Part shown: piece after piece, positions 44,267 through 53,461 of the stretch
How the letters are laid out: every line of letters begins with the position of its first letter
Position numbering within the stretch: position 1 is the stretch's first letter
Assembly (NCBI GenBank): GCA_009377475.1
Contig: WHTY01000010.1
Location: 1 to 64,000 of the forward strand
DNA length: 64,000 bases
DNA from: Actinophytocola sp.
GTDB lineage: Bacteria; Actinomycetota; Actinomycetes; Mycobacteriales; Pseudonocardiaceae
Reading direction: 5' to 3'
The notes under the pieces: model-generated
What the model was told of the DNA's origin: nothing
The model's database searches: none
Seen by the model: the letters and a program-made list of their open reading frames with translations, nothing else
Translations under genes and position numbers: made by a program

Positions 44267-45685
44267 TCAACGCGCCGCCGTCGCCGCGCGCCGCCGGGAC
44301 AGCGCGTCGACCGTCGCTGCCAGCAGCAACACCAGGCCCGTCACGATGGCCACCACGGCGGCGGGCTGCTGCAGCAGGCCAAGCCCGTTGGCGATGGTCG
44401 CCAGCACGGTGCCACCGATGACGGCGTCGATCACCTTGCCCCTGCCGCCGAACAGCGACGCCCCGCCGATCACCGCGGCGCCAACGGCGAACAGCAGCGT
44501 GTTGAGGCCACCGGCCTGCGGGTCGACAGAGCCGACCTTCGATGAGTAGACGATCGCGCCGAGCGCGGCCATCGACGAGCACACCACGAACGCGCTCGCC
44601 TTCACCTTGGTGACGTCGATGCCCGCCCTGCGCGCGGCCTCCTTGTTGCCGCCGACGGCGTAGATGTGGCGGCCGTAGCGGGTGCGGTTGAGCACGTAGG
44701 TGCCGATGACGAGCAGGCCGAGCACGATCGGCACGACGTACGGCACGCCGGAGATCTCGATGCTCTCGTTGGGCGAGCGGTTGACCGTCAGCAGCGCCGT
44801 CGCCACCGCGCCGAGCACGGCGACGATGCCGACCTTGAACAGCACCAGCGGCGTCGGCTGGGTGACGAGACCCCGCTTGAGCCTGCGAAAATGCTCACCA
44901 AGCGAGACCGCGGCGAACCCGCCGGCCGCGACGACGAACAGCGCCCAACTGCCCAGGGTGGATAGGTTGCCATTGGCGACCTTGTTCAGCACGTCGGACG
45001 TGCTGATGCCGATCACGCCGCCCTCGCCGATGAACTGGAGGATCACGCCCTGCCATGTCAGGAACAGCGCCAACGTCACCACGAACGACGGCATGCCGAT
45101 CCTGGCGACGAGGAAGCCGGTGATGCAGCCGATCGCGGTGCCGACCGAGAGCGCAAGCAGCATCTCCAGCCACGGGTTCGCCGCCATGCCCGACAGCGAG
45201 ATCGCCAACGCGACAAGCGACATCGCCACGCCTGGCCAGATCCGCAGCGTCGCGGCGAGCACGGCGGCGAGCACCAACACGCCGTTGAACACGATGAACA
45301 CGGTGGTGCCCATGCCGCCGAGCAGGTTGCCGTTCTCGGCGTAGTGCATCGCGAGCACCGCACCCGCTGCGCCGGATGCGGTGCCCGCCGACAGGTCGAT
45401 CTCACCCACGAGCAGCACGAACACGATGCCCATGGCGATCATGGTCTGGCCAGCGCCCTGGGCGAGCAGGTTCGCGACGTTGTTCAGCGAGAAGAAGACG
45501 TCGGACAGCGACGAGAACAACACGAACAGCGCGACGAGGCCGAGCGCGGCTGGCAGCGAGCCGAGCTGCCCGCCGCGCAGCCGGGCGACGTAGTCGCGGA
45601 TCGCCTCGGTCGTCGACATCGCGGTGGTGTCGATGCCGAAGTCGGTGATCGCCGCGCCGGACGGCGCGGGAGAGGTCTGCGTCAT
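44267..45685 (-). CDS. Sugar ABC transporter permease (XylH-like)
   Basis: 472 residues with ten or more membrane helices and the BPD_transp_2 signature AVGGNKEAARRAGIDVTKVK followed by a glycine-rich GGASLFGGRG. The length is greater than RbsC (about 320) and fits XylH/MglC-like subunits. The ATG at 45685 has AAGGAAGAA upstream. It is third in the operon, 29 bases after the ATPase gene. Confidence 0.9.
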   Translation of the reverse strand: MTQTSPAPSGAAITDFGIDTTAMSTTEAIRDYVARLRGGQLGSLPAALGLVALFVLFSSLSDVFFSLNNVANLLAQGAGQTMIAMGIVFVLLVGEIDLSAGTASGAAGAVLAMHYAENGNLLGGMGTTVFIVFNGVLVLAAVLAATLRIWPGVAMSLVALAISLSGMAANPWLEMLLALSVGTAIGCITGFLVARIGMPSFVVTLALFLTWQGVILQFIGEGGVIGISTSDVLNKVANGNLSTLGSWALFVVAAGGFAAVSLGEHFRRLKRGLVTQPTPLVLFKVGIVAVLGAVATALLTVNRSPNESIEISGVPYVVPIVLGLLVIGTYVLNRTRYGRHIYAVGGNKEAARRAGIDVTKVKASAFVVCSSMAALGAIVYSSKVGSVDPQAGGLNTLLFAVGAAVIGGASLFGGRGKVIDAVIGGTVLATIANGLGLLQQPAAVVAIVTGLVLLLAATVDALSRRRAATAAR

Positions 45686-45714
45686 GGTGGATTCTTCCTT
45701 GCTCACAGGCTTAC

Positions 45715-46488
45715 TCACACGGTGGCGGTATCGGGGCGGGCGAGGCCCAGCTCGCCGGAGCGGCCCGCGGTGATCAGTTCGACGATCTGGCCGTGGGTGA
45801 CGTCCCTGGTGGTCACCTCGGCGGCCATCCGGCCCAGGTACAGCACGGCGACCCGGTCGGAGACCTCGAAGACGTCGGCCATGTTGTGGCTGATCAGGAC
45901 GACGCCGAGACCCTGCTCGGCGAGCCTGCGCACCAGGTCGAGCACCTGGCGGGTCTGCGCGACACCGAGCGCCGCGGTCGGCTCGTCCAGCAGCACCACC
46001 TTGCTGTCCCACAACACCGACTTGGCGATAGCCACGGTCTGGCGCTGCCCGCCGGACAGCGACGACACCGGCGTGCGCACCGACTTCACCGTGCGCACCG
46101 ACAACGAGGCCAGCGTCTCCCGTGCGGCCCGTTCCATGCTCGCCTCGTCGAGCAGCCAGCCGCTGCCCCGTTCGCGGCCGAGGAACATGTTCTGCACGAT
46201 GTCGAGGTTGTCGGCCAGCGCGAGGTCCTGGTAGACGACCTCGATGCCGAGCTCGGCCGCGTCCTTCGGGCCGCGGATGTGGACCTGCTCGCCCTGGAAC
46301 CGCACCTCGCCCGAGTCGGCGGCGTGGATCCCGGCGATGCACTTGACCAGCGTGGACTTGCCGGCGCCGTTGTCGCCGACCAGCGCGGTGACCTCACCGG
46401 CGCGCACCTTCAGGTCGACGTCGTGCAGCACGTGCACCGGTCCGAAGCTCTTGTTGAGTCCGTGCAGTTCGAGGAGGGGCTCACTCAT
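45715..46488 (-). CDS. Sugar ABC transporter ATPase, single domain (XylG-like)
   Basis: 257 residues: Walker A GDNGAGKSTL, Q loop in VVYQD, signature LSGGQRQ, Walker B VVLLDEPTAAL and the switch His in ISHN. XylG and RbsA are normally about 500 residues with two ATPase halves; this is only the first half, which can work as a homodimer and is common in actinobacterial FrcA-type systems. It starts 60 bases after the binding-protein gene. Confidence 0.9.
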   Translation of the reverse strand: MSEPLLELHGLNKSFGPVHVLHDVDLKVRAGEVTALVGDNGAGKSTLVKCIAGIHAADSGEVRFQGEQVHIRGPKDAAELGIEVVYQDLALADNLDIVQNMFLGRERGSGWLLDEASMERAARETLASLSVRTVKSVRTPVSSLSGGQRQTVAIAKSVLWDSKVVLLDEPTAALGVAQTRQVLDLVRRLAEQGLGVVLISHNMADVFEVSDRVAVLYLGRMAAEVTTRDVTHGQIVELITAGRSGELGLARPDTATV

Positions 46489-46548
46489 GGTTGTCTCCGT
46501 GATGCTGGGGGCTGGCCGCGCCGCCAGCCCCCAGCGAGTAGGGGTCGG

Positions 46549-47670
46549 TCAGGAGATGCCGAGCTTCTCGCAGACGTCGGCGAGGTCGCGGACGCAGAGA
46601 TCGCTGGCTGGCACGTACCCGGCGTCGACCACCGTCTTGACGTTCTCCTTGGTGATCACCTCCGGCTCGAGCAGCACCGACTTGACGTCGCGGTCACCCT
46701 CCGGGTCGTTCACGGCGTCCGAGGCCATCTCGTCGGCGGCGGCGGTGTCGCCCTCGGCCAGCACGGCAGCCAGCTTCGCGGTGGCCTCCGCCTCCTTCTC
46801 GATCGGCTTGAACACCGTCATGTACTGGTCGCCGCGCAGGATCGACTTCAGCCCGTCCGGGGTGGCGTCCTGGCCGGTGACCGGCACCGTGCCCGCGAGG
46901 CCGTTCTTCTTCAGCACAGTGATGATGGCGCCCGCGAGGCCGTCGTTGGCGGCGACGACGCCGTCGACATTGCCGCCGTTGCTGGTCAGGATCTGCTCGA
47001 AGACCGTGCCGCCCTTCTGGTTGTCCCAGTCCTGGATGGGCTGGCTCTGCACCAGCTCGAGCTGGCCGGAGTCGTACAGCGGCTGCAGCACGTTGCGCTG
47101 GCCCTCGTGGAACAGCGTGGCGTTGTTGTCGGTCGGCGCGCCCTCGATCTCGATGACCTCGGCGCCCTTCTCGTCCTCGAGCGCGTCGGCGAGGGCTTCG
47201 CCCTGCAGCTCACCGACGCGGACGTTGTCGAACGAGACGTAGTAGTCCGAGCCGCCGCCCAGGTTGAGCCGGTCGTAGTCGATGGTGGGAATGCCGGCGG
47301 CTTCCGCCTTGGACACCACCGCACTGCCGACCTCGCTGTTGATCGCCGCGAGCACAAGGACGTCGACGCCCTTGGCGATCATGCCGTCGGCGAGCGTGGT
47401 GAACTTCTGCACCTCGCCCTGAGCGTTCTGCACGTCGGCCTCGAAGCCTTCCGCGCGGAGCGCCTTCTCCAGCAGAGGTTTGTCGAAGCCTTCCCACCGC
47501 GACGACGTCGCGGTCTCCGGCAGGATGACGCCCACGGTGCCATTGGTGGCCTCGTTCGAGCCGGTGTCGCCACCGTCGCCTTGGTCTGCGGGGGCGGTGT
47601 TCGCGCCGCACGCGCTGAGCGCGAACAGGCCAACCGTCGCGGCGGCTGCGAGGAGTCTCTTGGTCCGCAT
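46549..47670 (-). CDS. Sugar ABC transporter substrate-binding lipoprotein (XylF-like)
   Basis: 373 residues. The signal peptide ends in lipobox LSAC (Cys about 21) and a short Asp/Gly-rich linker follows. The periplasmic-binding fold has VGVILPETATSSRWEGFDKP and the VVAANDGLAGAIITVLKK hinge region of the XylF/ChvE group. It should bind xylose or a similar aldose outside the cell and pass it to the permease. The first operon gene; ATG at 47670 with GAAAGG upstream. Confidence 0.92.
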   Translation of the reverse strand: MRTKRLLAAAATVGLFALSACGANTAPADQGDGGDTGSNEATNGTVGVILPETATSSRWEGFDKPLLEKALRAEGFEADVQNAQGEVQKFTTLADGMIAKGVDVLVLAAINSEVGSAVVSKAEAAGIPTIDYDRLNLGGGSDYYVSFDNVRVGELQGEALADALEDEKGAEVIEIEGAPTDNNATLFHEGQRNVLQPLYDSGQLELVQSQPIQDWDNQKGGTVFEQILTSNGGNVDGVVAANDGLAGAIITVLKKNGLAGTVPVTGQDATPDGLKSILRGDQYMTVFKPIEKEAEATAKLAAVLAEGDTAAADEMASDAVNDPEGDRDVKSVLLEPEVITKENVKTVVDAGYVPASDLCVRDLADVCEKLGIS

Positions 47671-47731
47671 CACTGAGAACCTTTCGGTCTATGCTGGCGG
47701 CTTACCGGCTGGTGCCGGGCCCGCCAAGTAA

Positions 47732-47750
47732 ATGTTGTGAGCGACAACAT
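47732..47750. promoter_or_regulatory. Operator candidate before the sugar operon
   Basis: ATGTTGT-N5-ACAACAT is a perfect palindrome 62 bases upstream of the binding-protein gene. It is a natural site for the ROK repressor encoded at the operon end. Toward the gene TTGGCG and TAAGCC, 17 bases apart, could be the promoter. Confidence 0.55.
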
Positions 47751-47852
47751 ATTCCGGCGCACAGCGATCCGGAAGGGCTTCTGTATCGATTTAGTCCCCG
47801 GGGTCAGGACACGATTCGGCAACGACGCCGCTCAGGTGCCGCATGGTGGCGC

Positions 47853-49595
47853 TCACCAGGAGCGCACTGTCGCAATGCGTTCCTCCAGTTGCTCCACCGT
47901 CGCCATCGCGGTCGGCGGGCCGCCACACACCCGGCGGAGTTCGTTGTGGATGGCGCCATGGGGTTTGTTGGTGCGGTGGTGATACATGCCGACGAGCGCG
48001 TTCAGCTCCTTGCGCAACGCGGCGCGGCGCTCCCGCATGCTGGCGGGCGCGGCCTGCCGCTGCTGCGGCTCCGGCTCTGGATCCTTCGGCTTCCTGCGCG
48101 TGTCGTCGGAGAGCTGTTCCTCCTGCCGCTTGCGCAGCAGCGCCCGCACCTGGTCCGGCTCAAGCAGTCCGGGCAGCCCCAGGTACTCCTGCTCTTCCTC
48201 CGATCCGGCGAACACGGCGGTGCCGAACGAGTTGCCGTCGTAGATCACCTGGTCCAGCTCGGCGGAGGCGTGCAGCGACTGGAAGCCGCGGTCGTCGTCG
48301 GTCTGCTCGTCCTGGGCCTGGTTGGCGGCAGCGAGCAGTTCGTCGTCCCAGCCGTCCTTCTCTCGGTCCGGCTTGCCGAGGACGTGGTCGCGCTCCGCTT
48401 CCAGCTGGCTGGCCAGCTCCAACAGGGTCGGCACGCTGGGCAGGAACACGCTCGCGGTCTCCCCCGGCCGCCGTGCTCGCACGAACCGGCCGATGGCCTG
48501 CGCGAAGAACAGCGGCGTCGAGGCGCTGGTGGCGTAGACGCCCACCGCGAGCCGGGGCACGTCCACGCCTTCGGAGACCATCCGCACCGCGATCATCCAG
48601 TGGTCGTCCGACTCGGCGAACTCCCCGATGCGCTTGGTCGCCTGCGGGTCGTCGGAGAGCACCACGACCGGCTCGGTGCCGGTGACGTCCCGCAGGATCT
48701 TCGCGTACGCCCGGGCCGAGTCCTGGTCACTGGCGATGACCAGCCCGCCGGCGTCCGGCACCCCGCCGGAGCGGAGCTGGGTGAGTCGCACGTGCGCGGC
48801 GTGCAGCACCGACGGCACCCACTCGCCGCTCGGGTCCAGCGCGGTGCGCCAGGCCCGCGCCGTCTGTTCCACCGTCAACGGCTCCCCCAACCGGGCGGTG
48901 AACTCCTCCCCCGCGTTCGTCCGCCAATGCGCCTCACCCGAGTAGGCGAGGAACACGACTGGGCGAACGACGCCGTCCGCCAGGGCGGCGGAGTAGCCGT
49001 ACGAGTGGTCGGCCTTGCTGCGCTGGACGCCGTTGCCGTCCTCTTCGTAGGTGACGAACGGGATCGGCGAGTCGTCGCTGCGGAACGGCGTCCCGGTCAG
49101 CGCCAGTCGTCGCGTGGCCGGGGTGAACGCCTCGCGGATCGCGTCGCCCCAGGACTTCGCGTCGCCGCCGTGGTGGATCTCGTCGAGGATCACCAGCGTC
49201 TTGCGGTTCTCTGTACGCACCCGATGCAACGTCGGATGCGCCGCGACCTGCGCGTACGTGAGAGCCACGCCCCGGAAGTCCGGCGAGACGGCGCCGTCGG
49301 CGTTGCGGAAGTTCGACTCGATCGCGATCCCAGCGCTGGCCGCCGCACTCGCCCACTGGTGCTTGAGGTGCTCGGTCGGCGTGACGATCGTGACGGCGTC
49401 GATGGTGCGATCCGACAGCAGCTCGGCGGCGATGCGCAGGCCGAACACCGTCTTACCAGCGCCGGGCGTCGCGACCGCGAGGAAGTCCTTCGGGTTGCGG
49501 GTGAGGTACTTCGTCAACGCCCGCCGCTGCCACGCACGCAGCGGCTTCGCTGTCGCGTCCTGCTCCGGCTCTGGCGCAACGAACGTCTCCGGCAA
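47853..49595 (-). CDS. DEAD/DEAH-type superfamily 2 helicase
   Basis: About 580 residues. Motifs I (ATPGAGKTV), II (LDEIHHGG, a DEIH form), III (ALTGTPFRS) and VI (QAIGRFVRARR) place it with the ResIII/RadD-like helicases. The C-terminal part (about 420-580) has charged, coiled stretches with no known domain. It probably acts on nucleic acid in repair, but no partner is adjacent. The start is uncertain. TTG at 49595 has AGAGGAG upstream and begins just before the helicase core; the open frame continues up to 49808 with GTGs at about 49694 and 49661. Confidence 0.8.
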   Translation of the reverse strand: MPETFVAPEPEQDATAKPLRAWQRRALTKYLTRNPKDFLAVATPGAGKTVFGLRIAAELLSDRTIDAVTIVTPTEHLKHQWASAAASAGIAIESNFRNADGAVSPDFRGVALTYAQVAAHPTLHRVRTENRKTLVILDEIHHGGDAKSWGDAIREAFTPATRRLALTGTPFRSDDSPIPFVTYEEDGNGVQRSKADHSYGYSAALADGVVRPVVFLAYSGEAHWRTNAGEEFTARLGEPLTVEQTARAWRTALDPSGEWVPSVLHAAHVRLTQLRSGGVPDAGGLVIASDQDSARAYAKILRDVTGTEPVVVLSDDPQATKRIGEFAESDDHWMIAVRMVSEGVDVPRLAVGVYATSASTPLFFAQAIGRFVRARRPGETASVFLPSVPTLLELASQLEAERDHVLGKPDREKDGWDDELLAAANQAQDEQTDDDRGFQSLHASAELDQVIYDGNSFGTAVFAGSEEEQEYLGLPGLLEPDQVRALLRKRQEEQLSDDTRRKPKDPEPEPQQRQAAPASMRERRAALRKELNALVGMYHHRTNKPHGAIHNELRRVCGGPPTAMATVEQLEERIATVRSW

Positions 49596-49806
49596 CTCCG
49601 GGCTCCTCTCCGCTGTGTCGGCACGGCGGGCCACCGCACGGTCAGGACAGACGAACGCCCCCACACGAGAGCCGTGCCGCAGACGTCGCGGCACGTGGTG
49701 AGGGCGCTTGTTGAGGGTACCTGGCGGGTGGGTGTGACCGAGCACAGAGACACACCCTGCGAGCGACAAGCCAAAATCAGGGAAATGGACCATGCTGGGA
49801 AGTGAC

Positions 49807-51030
49807 ATGACTGCTCACGAGAACGCGGCGGACGCGCATGGCGAGCGCGCCCGGCGGGGACCGCTGCGCCTGATCGGGCGCACCCTGAGCAAAGCCTGGC
49901 GCGGCAACATCTTCTCCGAGGCCGCCGCGGCCGCGTTCTGGCAGGCGCTCTCCCTCGCGCCGCTGATGCTCGGGATACTCGGGCTGCTCGGCTATGTCAG
50001 CGACTGGTTCGGCCGCCGCGTCGCGGCGCGGGCCAGCGAGCAGATCATCAGCTTCAGCGACAAGGCGTTCAGCGACGAGGTCGTCGAGAGCATCGTCAAG
50101 CCGACCGTGGAGAGCATGCTCACCGAGGGCAAGGGCGCCATCGCCTCGGTGGGGTTCCTGATCGCGCTGTGGGCGGGGTCCTCGGCGATGTCGTCATTCG
50201 TGGACGCCATCACGGTGGCGCACGACCAGCACGGCATCCGCAACGAGGTGTGGCAGCGGATCTTCGCGCTGCTGCTGTACATGGGCAGCCTCGTGCTGCT
50301 CATCATCGGGCTGCCGCTGATCGCCATCGGCCCGGATCTGTTGCCCCAGTTCTTCCCGGAGTCCTGGCGCGGCGTGATCGGATTCTGGGTGCGGATGCTG
50401 TACTACCCCACCCTCGGCGTGCTGCTCGTCGTCGCACTCTCGACGTTGTACAAGGTGGCGCTGCCGCGCAAGCTGCCCTGGCACCGGGGCGTGCCCGGCG
50501 CGATCCTCGCGATGGCGATCTTCCTGCTGACCAGTGCCGGACTGCGGTTCTACCTGGGGGGCCTCTCGGCGACCGGGTACACCTACGGCGCGCTCGCCAC
50601 GCCGGTGGCGTTCCTGCTGTTTTTGTTCTTCATCGGGCTCGCCGTCGTCGGCGGGGCGTATTTCAACAGCGCCATCGAGGAGCTGTGGCCCGCCAGGCCG
50701 ACGCGCAGGCAGCAACGCAAGTGGCGGCGGCTGGAGCTGGAGCACGCGAACCGGGCGCTGCATCCGGAGGAGGATGTGCACGGTGGCTCCGGTGACGGCT
50801 CCGGTGGCGCTGGCGACAGGCAGCCGCCAGCGCGGGGCGACGGTCAGCGGGGTGGCACGCCGGAGCCCGCCCGCAGGCCGCAGTCAGACGACGCGCCGTC
50901 GTCCGGGCCCGCGCGCGTGGAGGCATCGCCGGACGCGCGATCGGCGTCGTCCTCCGGTGAGGCTACCGACGCCGACCGCGCTGACCAGCGGGCTCAGCTG
51001 TCGTCGCCGCCGGGTGGCAAGCCCTTGTAG
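49807..51030 (+). CDS. YihY/BrkB family membrane protein
   Basis: About 407 residues. The UPF0761/YihY domain has six helices between about 35 and 290, with AAAAAFWQALSLAPLMLG near the start and GGAYFNSAIEELW at the end of the domain. A long charged, low-complexity tail (about 300-407) follows. BrkB-type proteins were once called RNase BN by mistake; the function remains open. ATG at 49807 (GGGAAG upstream) or at 49792. The last 37 bases overlap the convergent DUF3039 gene. Confidence 0.85.
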   Translation: MTAHENAADAHGERARRGPLRLIGRTLSKAWRGNIFSEAAAAAFWQALSLAPLMLGILGLLGYVSDWFGRRVAARASEQIISFSDKAFSDEVVESIVKPTVESMLTEGKGAIASVGFLIALWAGSSAMSSFVDAITVAHDQHGIRNEVWQRIFALLLYMGSLVLLIIGLPLIAIGPDLLPQFFPESWRGVIGFWVRMLYYPTLGVLLVVALSTLYKVALPRKLPWHRGVPGAILAMAIFLLTSAGLRFYLGGLSATGYTYGALATPVAFLLFLFFIGLAVVGGAYFNSAIEELWPARPTRRQQRKWRRLELEHANRALHPEEDVHGGSGDGSGGAGDRQPPARGDGQRGGTPEPARRPQSDDAPSSGPARVEASPDARSASSSGEATDADRADQRAQLSSPPGGKPL

Positions 51031-51245
51031 ATCTTCTCGCACTTCGGGCACACCGGCGAGCCAGGCTTGGCCGACTTCGTCACCGGGAACGTCTCACCGC
51101 AGAGCGCCACCACGAAGTTTCCCATGACCGCGCTTTCCGCGATCCTGTTCTTCTTCACGTAGTGGAACATCTCCGGCGTGTCGTCGTCGGTGAGGTCCGT
51201 GCCTTCCGGCCGCGTGTCAACATCGGGAAGAACCTGAGTACTCAC
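50994..51245 (-). CDS. DUF3039 family protein
   Basis: An 83-residue protein of DUF3039: MFHYVKKNRIAESAVMGNFV, then VALCGETF and VCPKCEKIY, three cysteines in a probable zinc site. It is widespread in actinobacteria and of unknown function. The GTG at 51245 begins STQVLPDVD. The gene overlaps the end of yihY tail to tail by 37 bases and starts just before a block of 21-bp repeats. Confidence 0.85.
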   Translation of the reverse strand: MSTQVLPDVDTRPEGTDLTDDDTPEMFHYVKKNRIAESAVMGNFVVALCGETFPVTKSAKPGSPVCPKCEKIYKGLPPGGDDS

Positions 51246-51271
51246 GCCTCTATTTTGCCCCAACCCCGGCC

Positions 51272-51397
51272 GTGTCCCCCACCCACGCCGCCGTGTCCCC
51301 CGTTCCGGACGCTGTGTTCCTCGCTGTCGACGTCGTGTCCTGCACTCTCGCCGTCGTGTCCGACGTTCCCGACGCCGTGTTCGGCATTCCCGCCCGG
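51272..51397. repeat. 21-bp tandem repeat family I, six copies
   Basis: GTGTCC or GTGTTC begins at 51272, 51293, 51314, 51335, 51356 and 51377, exactly 21 bases apart. The consensus is roughly GTGTCC-NNC-RTTCC-CGACGCC. Units are diverged from each other outside the first six bases and the CGACG core, so this is an old array. There is no unique spacer and so no CRISPR. Confidence 0.85.
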
Positions 51398-51435
51398 TGG
51401 CGAGCGCATCGGCGCGTTTCGGCACGATGCCAGAC

Positions 51436-52347
51436 ATGGCTCTCTCGATCGCGCCGGACGTGGCGGACGCACTGGACGCCGGACGTCCGGTCGTCGCGCT
51501 GGAATCGACGTTGCTCGCCCACGGCCTGCCGAGCGACCGGAATCGCGCGCTCGCACAACGTCTCGGCGAGGCGATTCGGGCGGAAGGTACCGTTCCTGCC
51601 ACTATCGCCGTCCTCGACGGCACGCCCAGGGCCGGACTCTCCGCCGATGAACTCGATCGTGTCTGCGCCGAAGGCCCGACGCTGAGCAAGCTCAGCGCAC
51701 GCGACCTCGGTCCCGCGATCGCCCTGGGCCGTTCCGGCGCCACGACCGTGGCAGCGACCAGCGTCCTGGCTCATCGTGCGGGCATCGGCGTGTTCGCCAC
51801 CGGCGGGCTCGGCGGCGTCCACCTGCCAGCGCTCGGCGACGCCACGACGTGGGACGTCTCGGCGGACCTCGGCGTGCTCGCGGCGACGCCGATACTTGTG
51901 GTGTGTTCCGGGGTGAAGTCGGTGCTCGACATCGCGGCGACGCTGGAGGTGCTGGAGACACGGTCGGTACCGGTGCTCGGCTACCGGACCGACGACTTCC
52001 CCGCGTTCTACCTGCGCTCGTCCGGGCACCCGGTGCCGTGGCGGGTCGATGATCCCCACGGTGTCGCGGCGACCGTGCGCTCCCACCGCGAGCACGCGAC
52101 GTCCGGAGTGGTGCTGGCCAACCCGGTACCACCTGAGCACGAGATGGACCGTGCGCTACACGACCGGTTGCTCGCGGAGGGGCTGGAGCGGCTACGTGAC
52201 ACGGGCGCGTCCGGCTCAGAGGTCACGCCGGTGCTACTGGAGCATTTCCACACGGCCAGCGGCGGAGCGAGCGTCGCCACCAACGAAGCGCTCGTGCTGG
52301 CCAACGCCACGCTCGCCGCCGAGGTGGCGGTCACGCTCTCGGAGTAG
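51436..52347 (+). CDS. psuG: Pseudouridine-5'-phosphate glycosidase
   Basis: A 303-residue protein, the normal length. It splits pseudouridine 5'-phosphate into uracil and ribose 5-phosphate. Family blocks seen are VVALESTLLAHGLP, VPATIAVLDG, LSARDL, FATGGLGGVH and VVCSGVKSVLDI, with metal-site acids in DISADL-type (DVSADLG) and LRSSGH regions. The usual partner kinase psuK is not adjacent. ATG at 51436 was chosen over the ATG nine bases upstream by family length. Confidence 0.92.
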   Translation: MALSIAPDVADALDAGRPVVALESTLLAHGLPSDRNRALAQRLGEAIRAEGTVPATIAVLDGTPRAGLSADELDRVCAEGPTLSKLSARDLGPAIALGRSGATTVAATSVLAHRAGIGVFATGGLGGVHLPALGDATTWDVSADLGVLAATPILVVCSGVKSVLDIAATLEVLETRSVPVLGYRTDDFPAFYLRSSGHPVPWRVDDPHGVAATVRSHREHATSGVVLANPVPPEHEMDRALHDRLLAEGLERLRDTGASGSEVTPVLLEHFHTASGGASVATNEALVLANATLAAEVAVTLSE

Positions 52348-52423
52348 TCACCGTGTCAAGGGAATAACCCGCCTGGCCGTATGGTCACAGTGGCCGGACG
52401 CCCGGCGCGAGGGAGGACACGCA

Positions 52424-53461
52424 GTGCGAGCGACAACGATTCACGGTCCGAAGGATGTGCGGGTCGAGACGGTCGACGACGCGGCCATCGAACAACCCCA
52501 CGACGTCGTCGTGCGGGTGACCCACGCGTGTATCTGCGGCAGCGACCTGTGGCCGTATCGAGGCTTCACCGAGCGCGCACCCGGCCAGCGCATCGGGCAC
52601 GAGTTCCTGGGTGTGGTGGCCGACGTCGGGTCGGCGGTGACCACCGTCCGATCCGGTGATCACGTCATCGCACCGTTCACTTGGTCGGATGGGCAGTGTC
52701 GCCATTGCCGCAACGGTCTGCACACGTCGTGCCCGCACGGCGGCTTCTGGGGCAGCCCGGGGTCGGACGGCGGACAGGGTGAGGCCGTCCGGGTGCCCTA
52801 CGCCAACGCCACGCTCGTGCCGGTGCCCGCCGACGCGGTGCGCGCGAACGCGCCCGGGCTGCTCGCGTTGTCCGACGTCATGAGCACCGGACACCACGCG
52901 GCGGTGTCGGCTGGCGTGCTCGAGGGCGGCACCGTCGCCGTTGTGGGTGACGGAGCGGTCGGTCTATGCGCCGTGCTCGCGGCGCATAGGCTCGGCGCGG
53001 AACGCATCATCGCGCTCGGCAGGCACCCTGATCGGACGACCATCGCGACGCGGTTCGGCGCGACCGACGTGGTGCCGGAACGCGGTGACGAAGCCGTCGA
53101 GCGAGTCCGCGAGCTGACTGGCGGCCACCTCGCGGACGCGGTGATCGAGGCCGTCGGCACCGAGCAGTCGATGCGGACCGCGATCGACATCGCCGACGAC
53201 GGCGCGACCGTGGGGTGGGTCGGTGTCCCACACGGCAATCCGGCGGGCGCGGATCTCGGGCAAATGTTCGCGCGCAACATCGGACTGCGCGGCGGCGTCG
53301 CCCCGGCGCGCGCCTACATCCCGGAGTTGCTAGACGACGTCCTGACTGGCCGGATCGACCCGTCACCCGTGTTCGACCTGACGATTTCGCTGGCGGACAC
53401 GCCGAGTGGTTACGCGGCCATGGACGAACGTCGCAGCATCAAGACGTTGATCGAAGTCTGA
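52424..53461 (+). CDS. Zinc-dependent alcohol dehydrogenase (MDR family)
   Basis: 345 residues. Catalytic zinc ligands are Cys in ACICGSDLWPY and His-Glu in GHEFLG. The structural-zinc lobe reads DGQCRHCRNGLHTSC, which keeps three of the four usual cysteines. The Rossmann NAD(P) motif is [14 protein letters not shown]. The enzyme oxidises an unknown alcohol or reduces an aldehyde. GTG at 52424 has GGGAGGA upstream. It is 76 bases after psuG on the same strand, possibly co-transcribed. Confidence 0.88.
   Translation: MRATTIHGPKDVRVETVDDAAIEQPHDVVVRVTHACICGSDLWPYRGFTERAPGQRIGHEFLGVVADVGSAVTTVRSGDHVIAPFTWSDGQCRHCRNGLHTSCPHGGFWGSPGSDGGQGEAVRVPYANATLVPVPADAVRANAPGLLALSDVMSTGHHAAVSAGVLEGGTVAVVGDGAVGLCAVLAAHRLGAERIIALGRHPDRTTIATRFGATDVVPERGDEAVERVRELTGGHLADAVIEAVGTEQSMRTAIDIADDGATVGWVGVPHGNPAGADLGQMFARNIGLRGGVAPARAYIPELLDDVLTGRIDPSPVFDLTISLADTPSGYAAMDERRSIKTLIEV

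Noticed and set aside
51272-51397. CRISPR array
   Set aside because: The 21-bp units follow each other directly; there are no unique spacers between identical repeats and no cas genes in the window.
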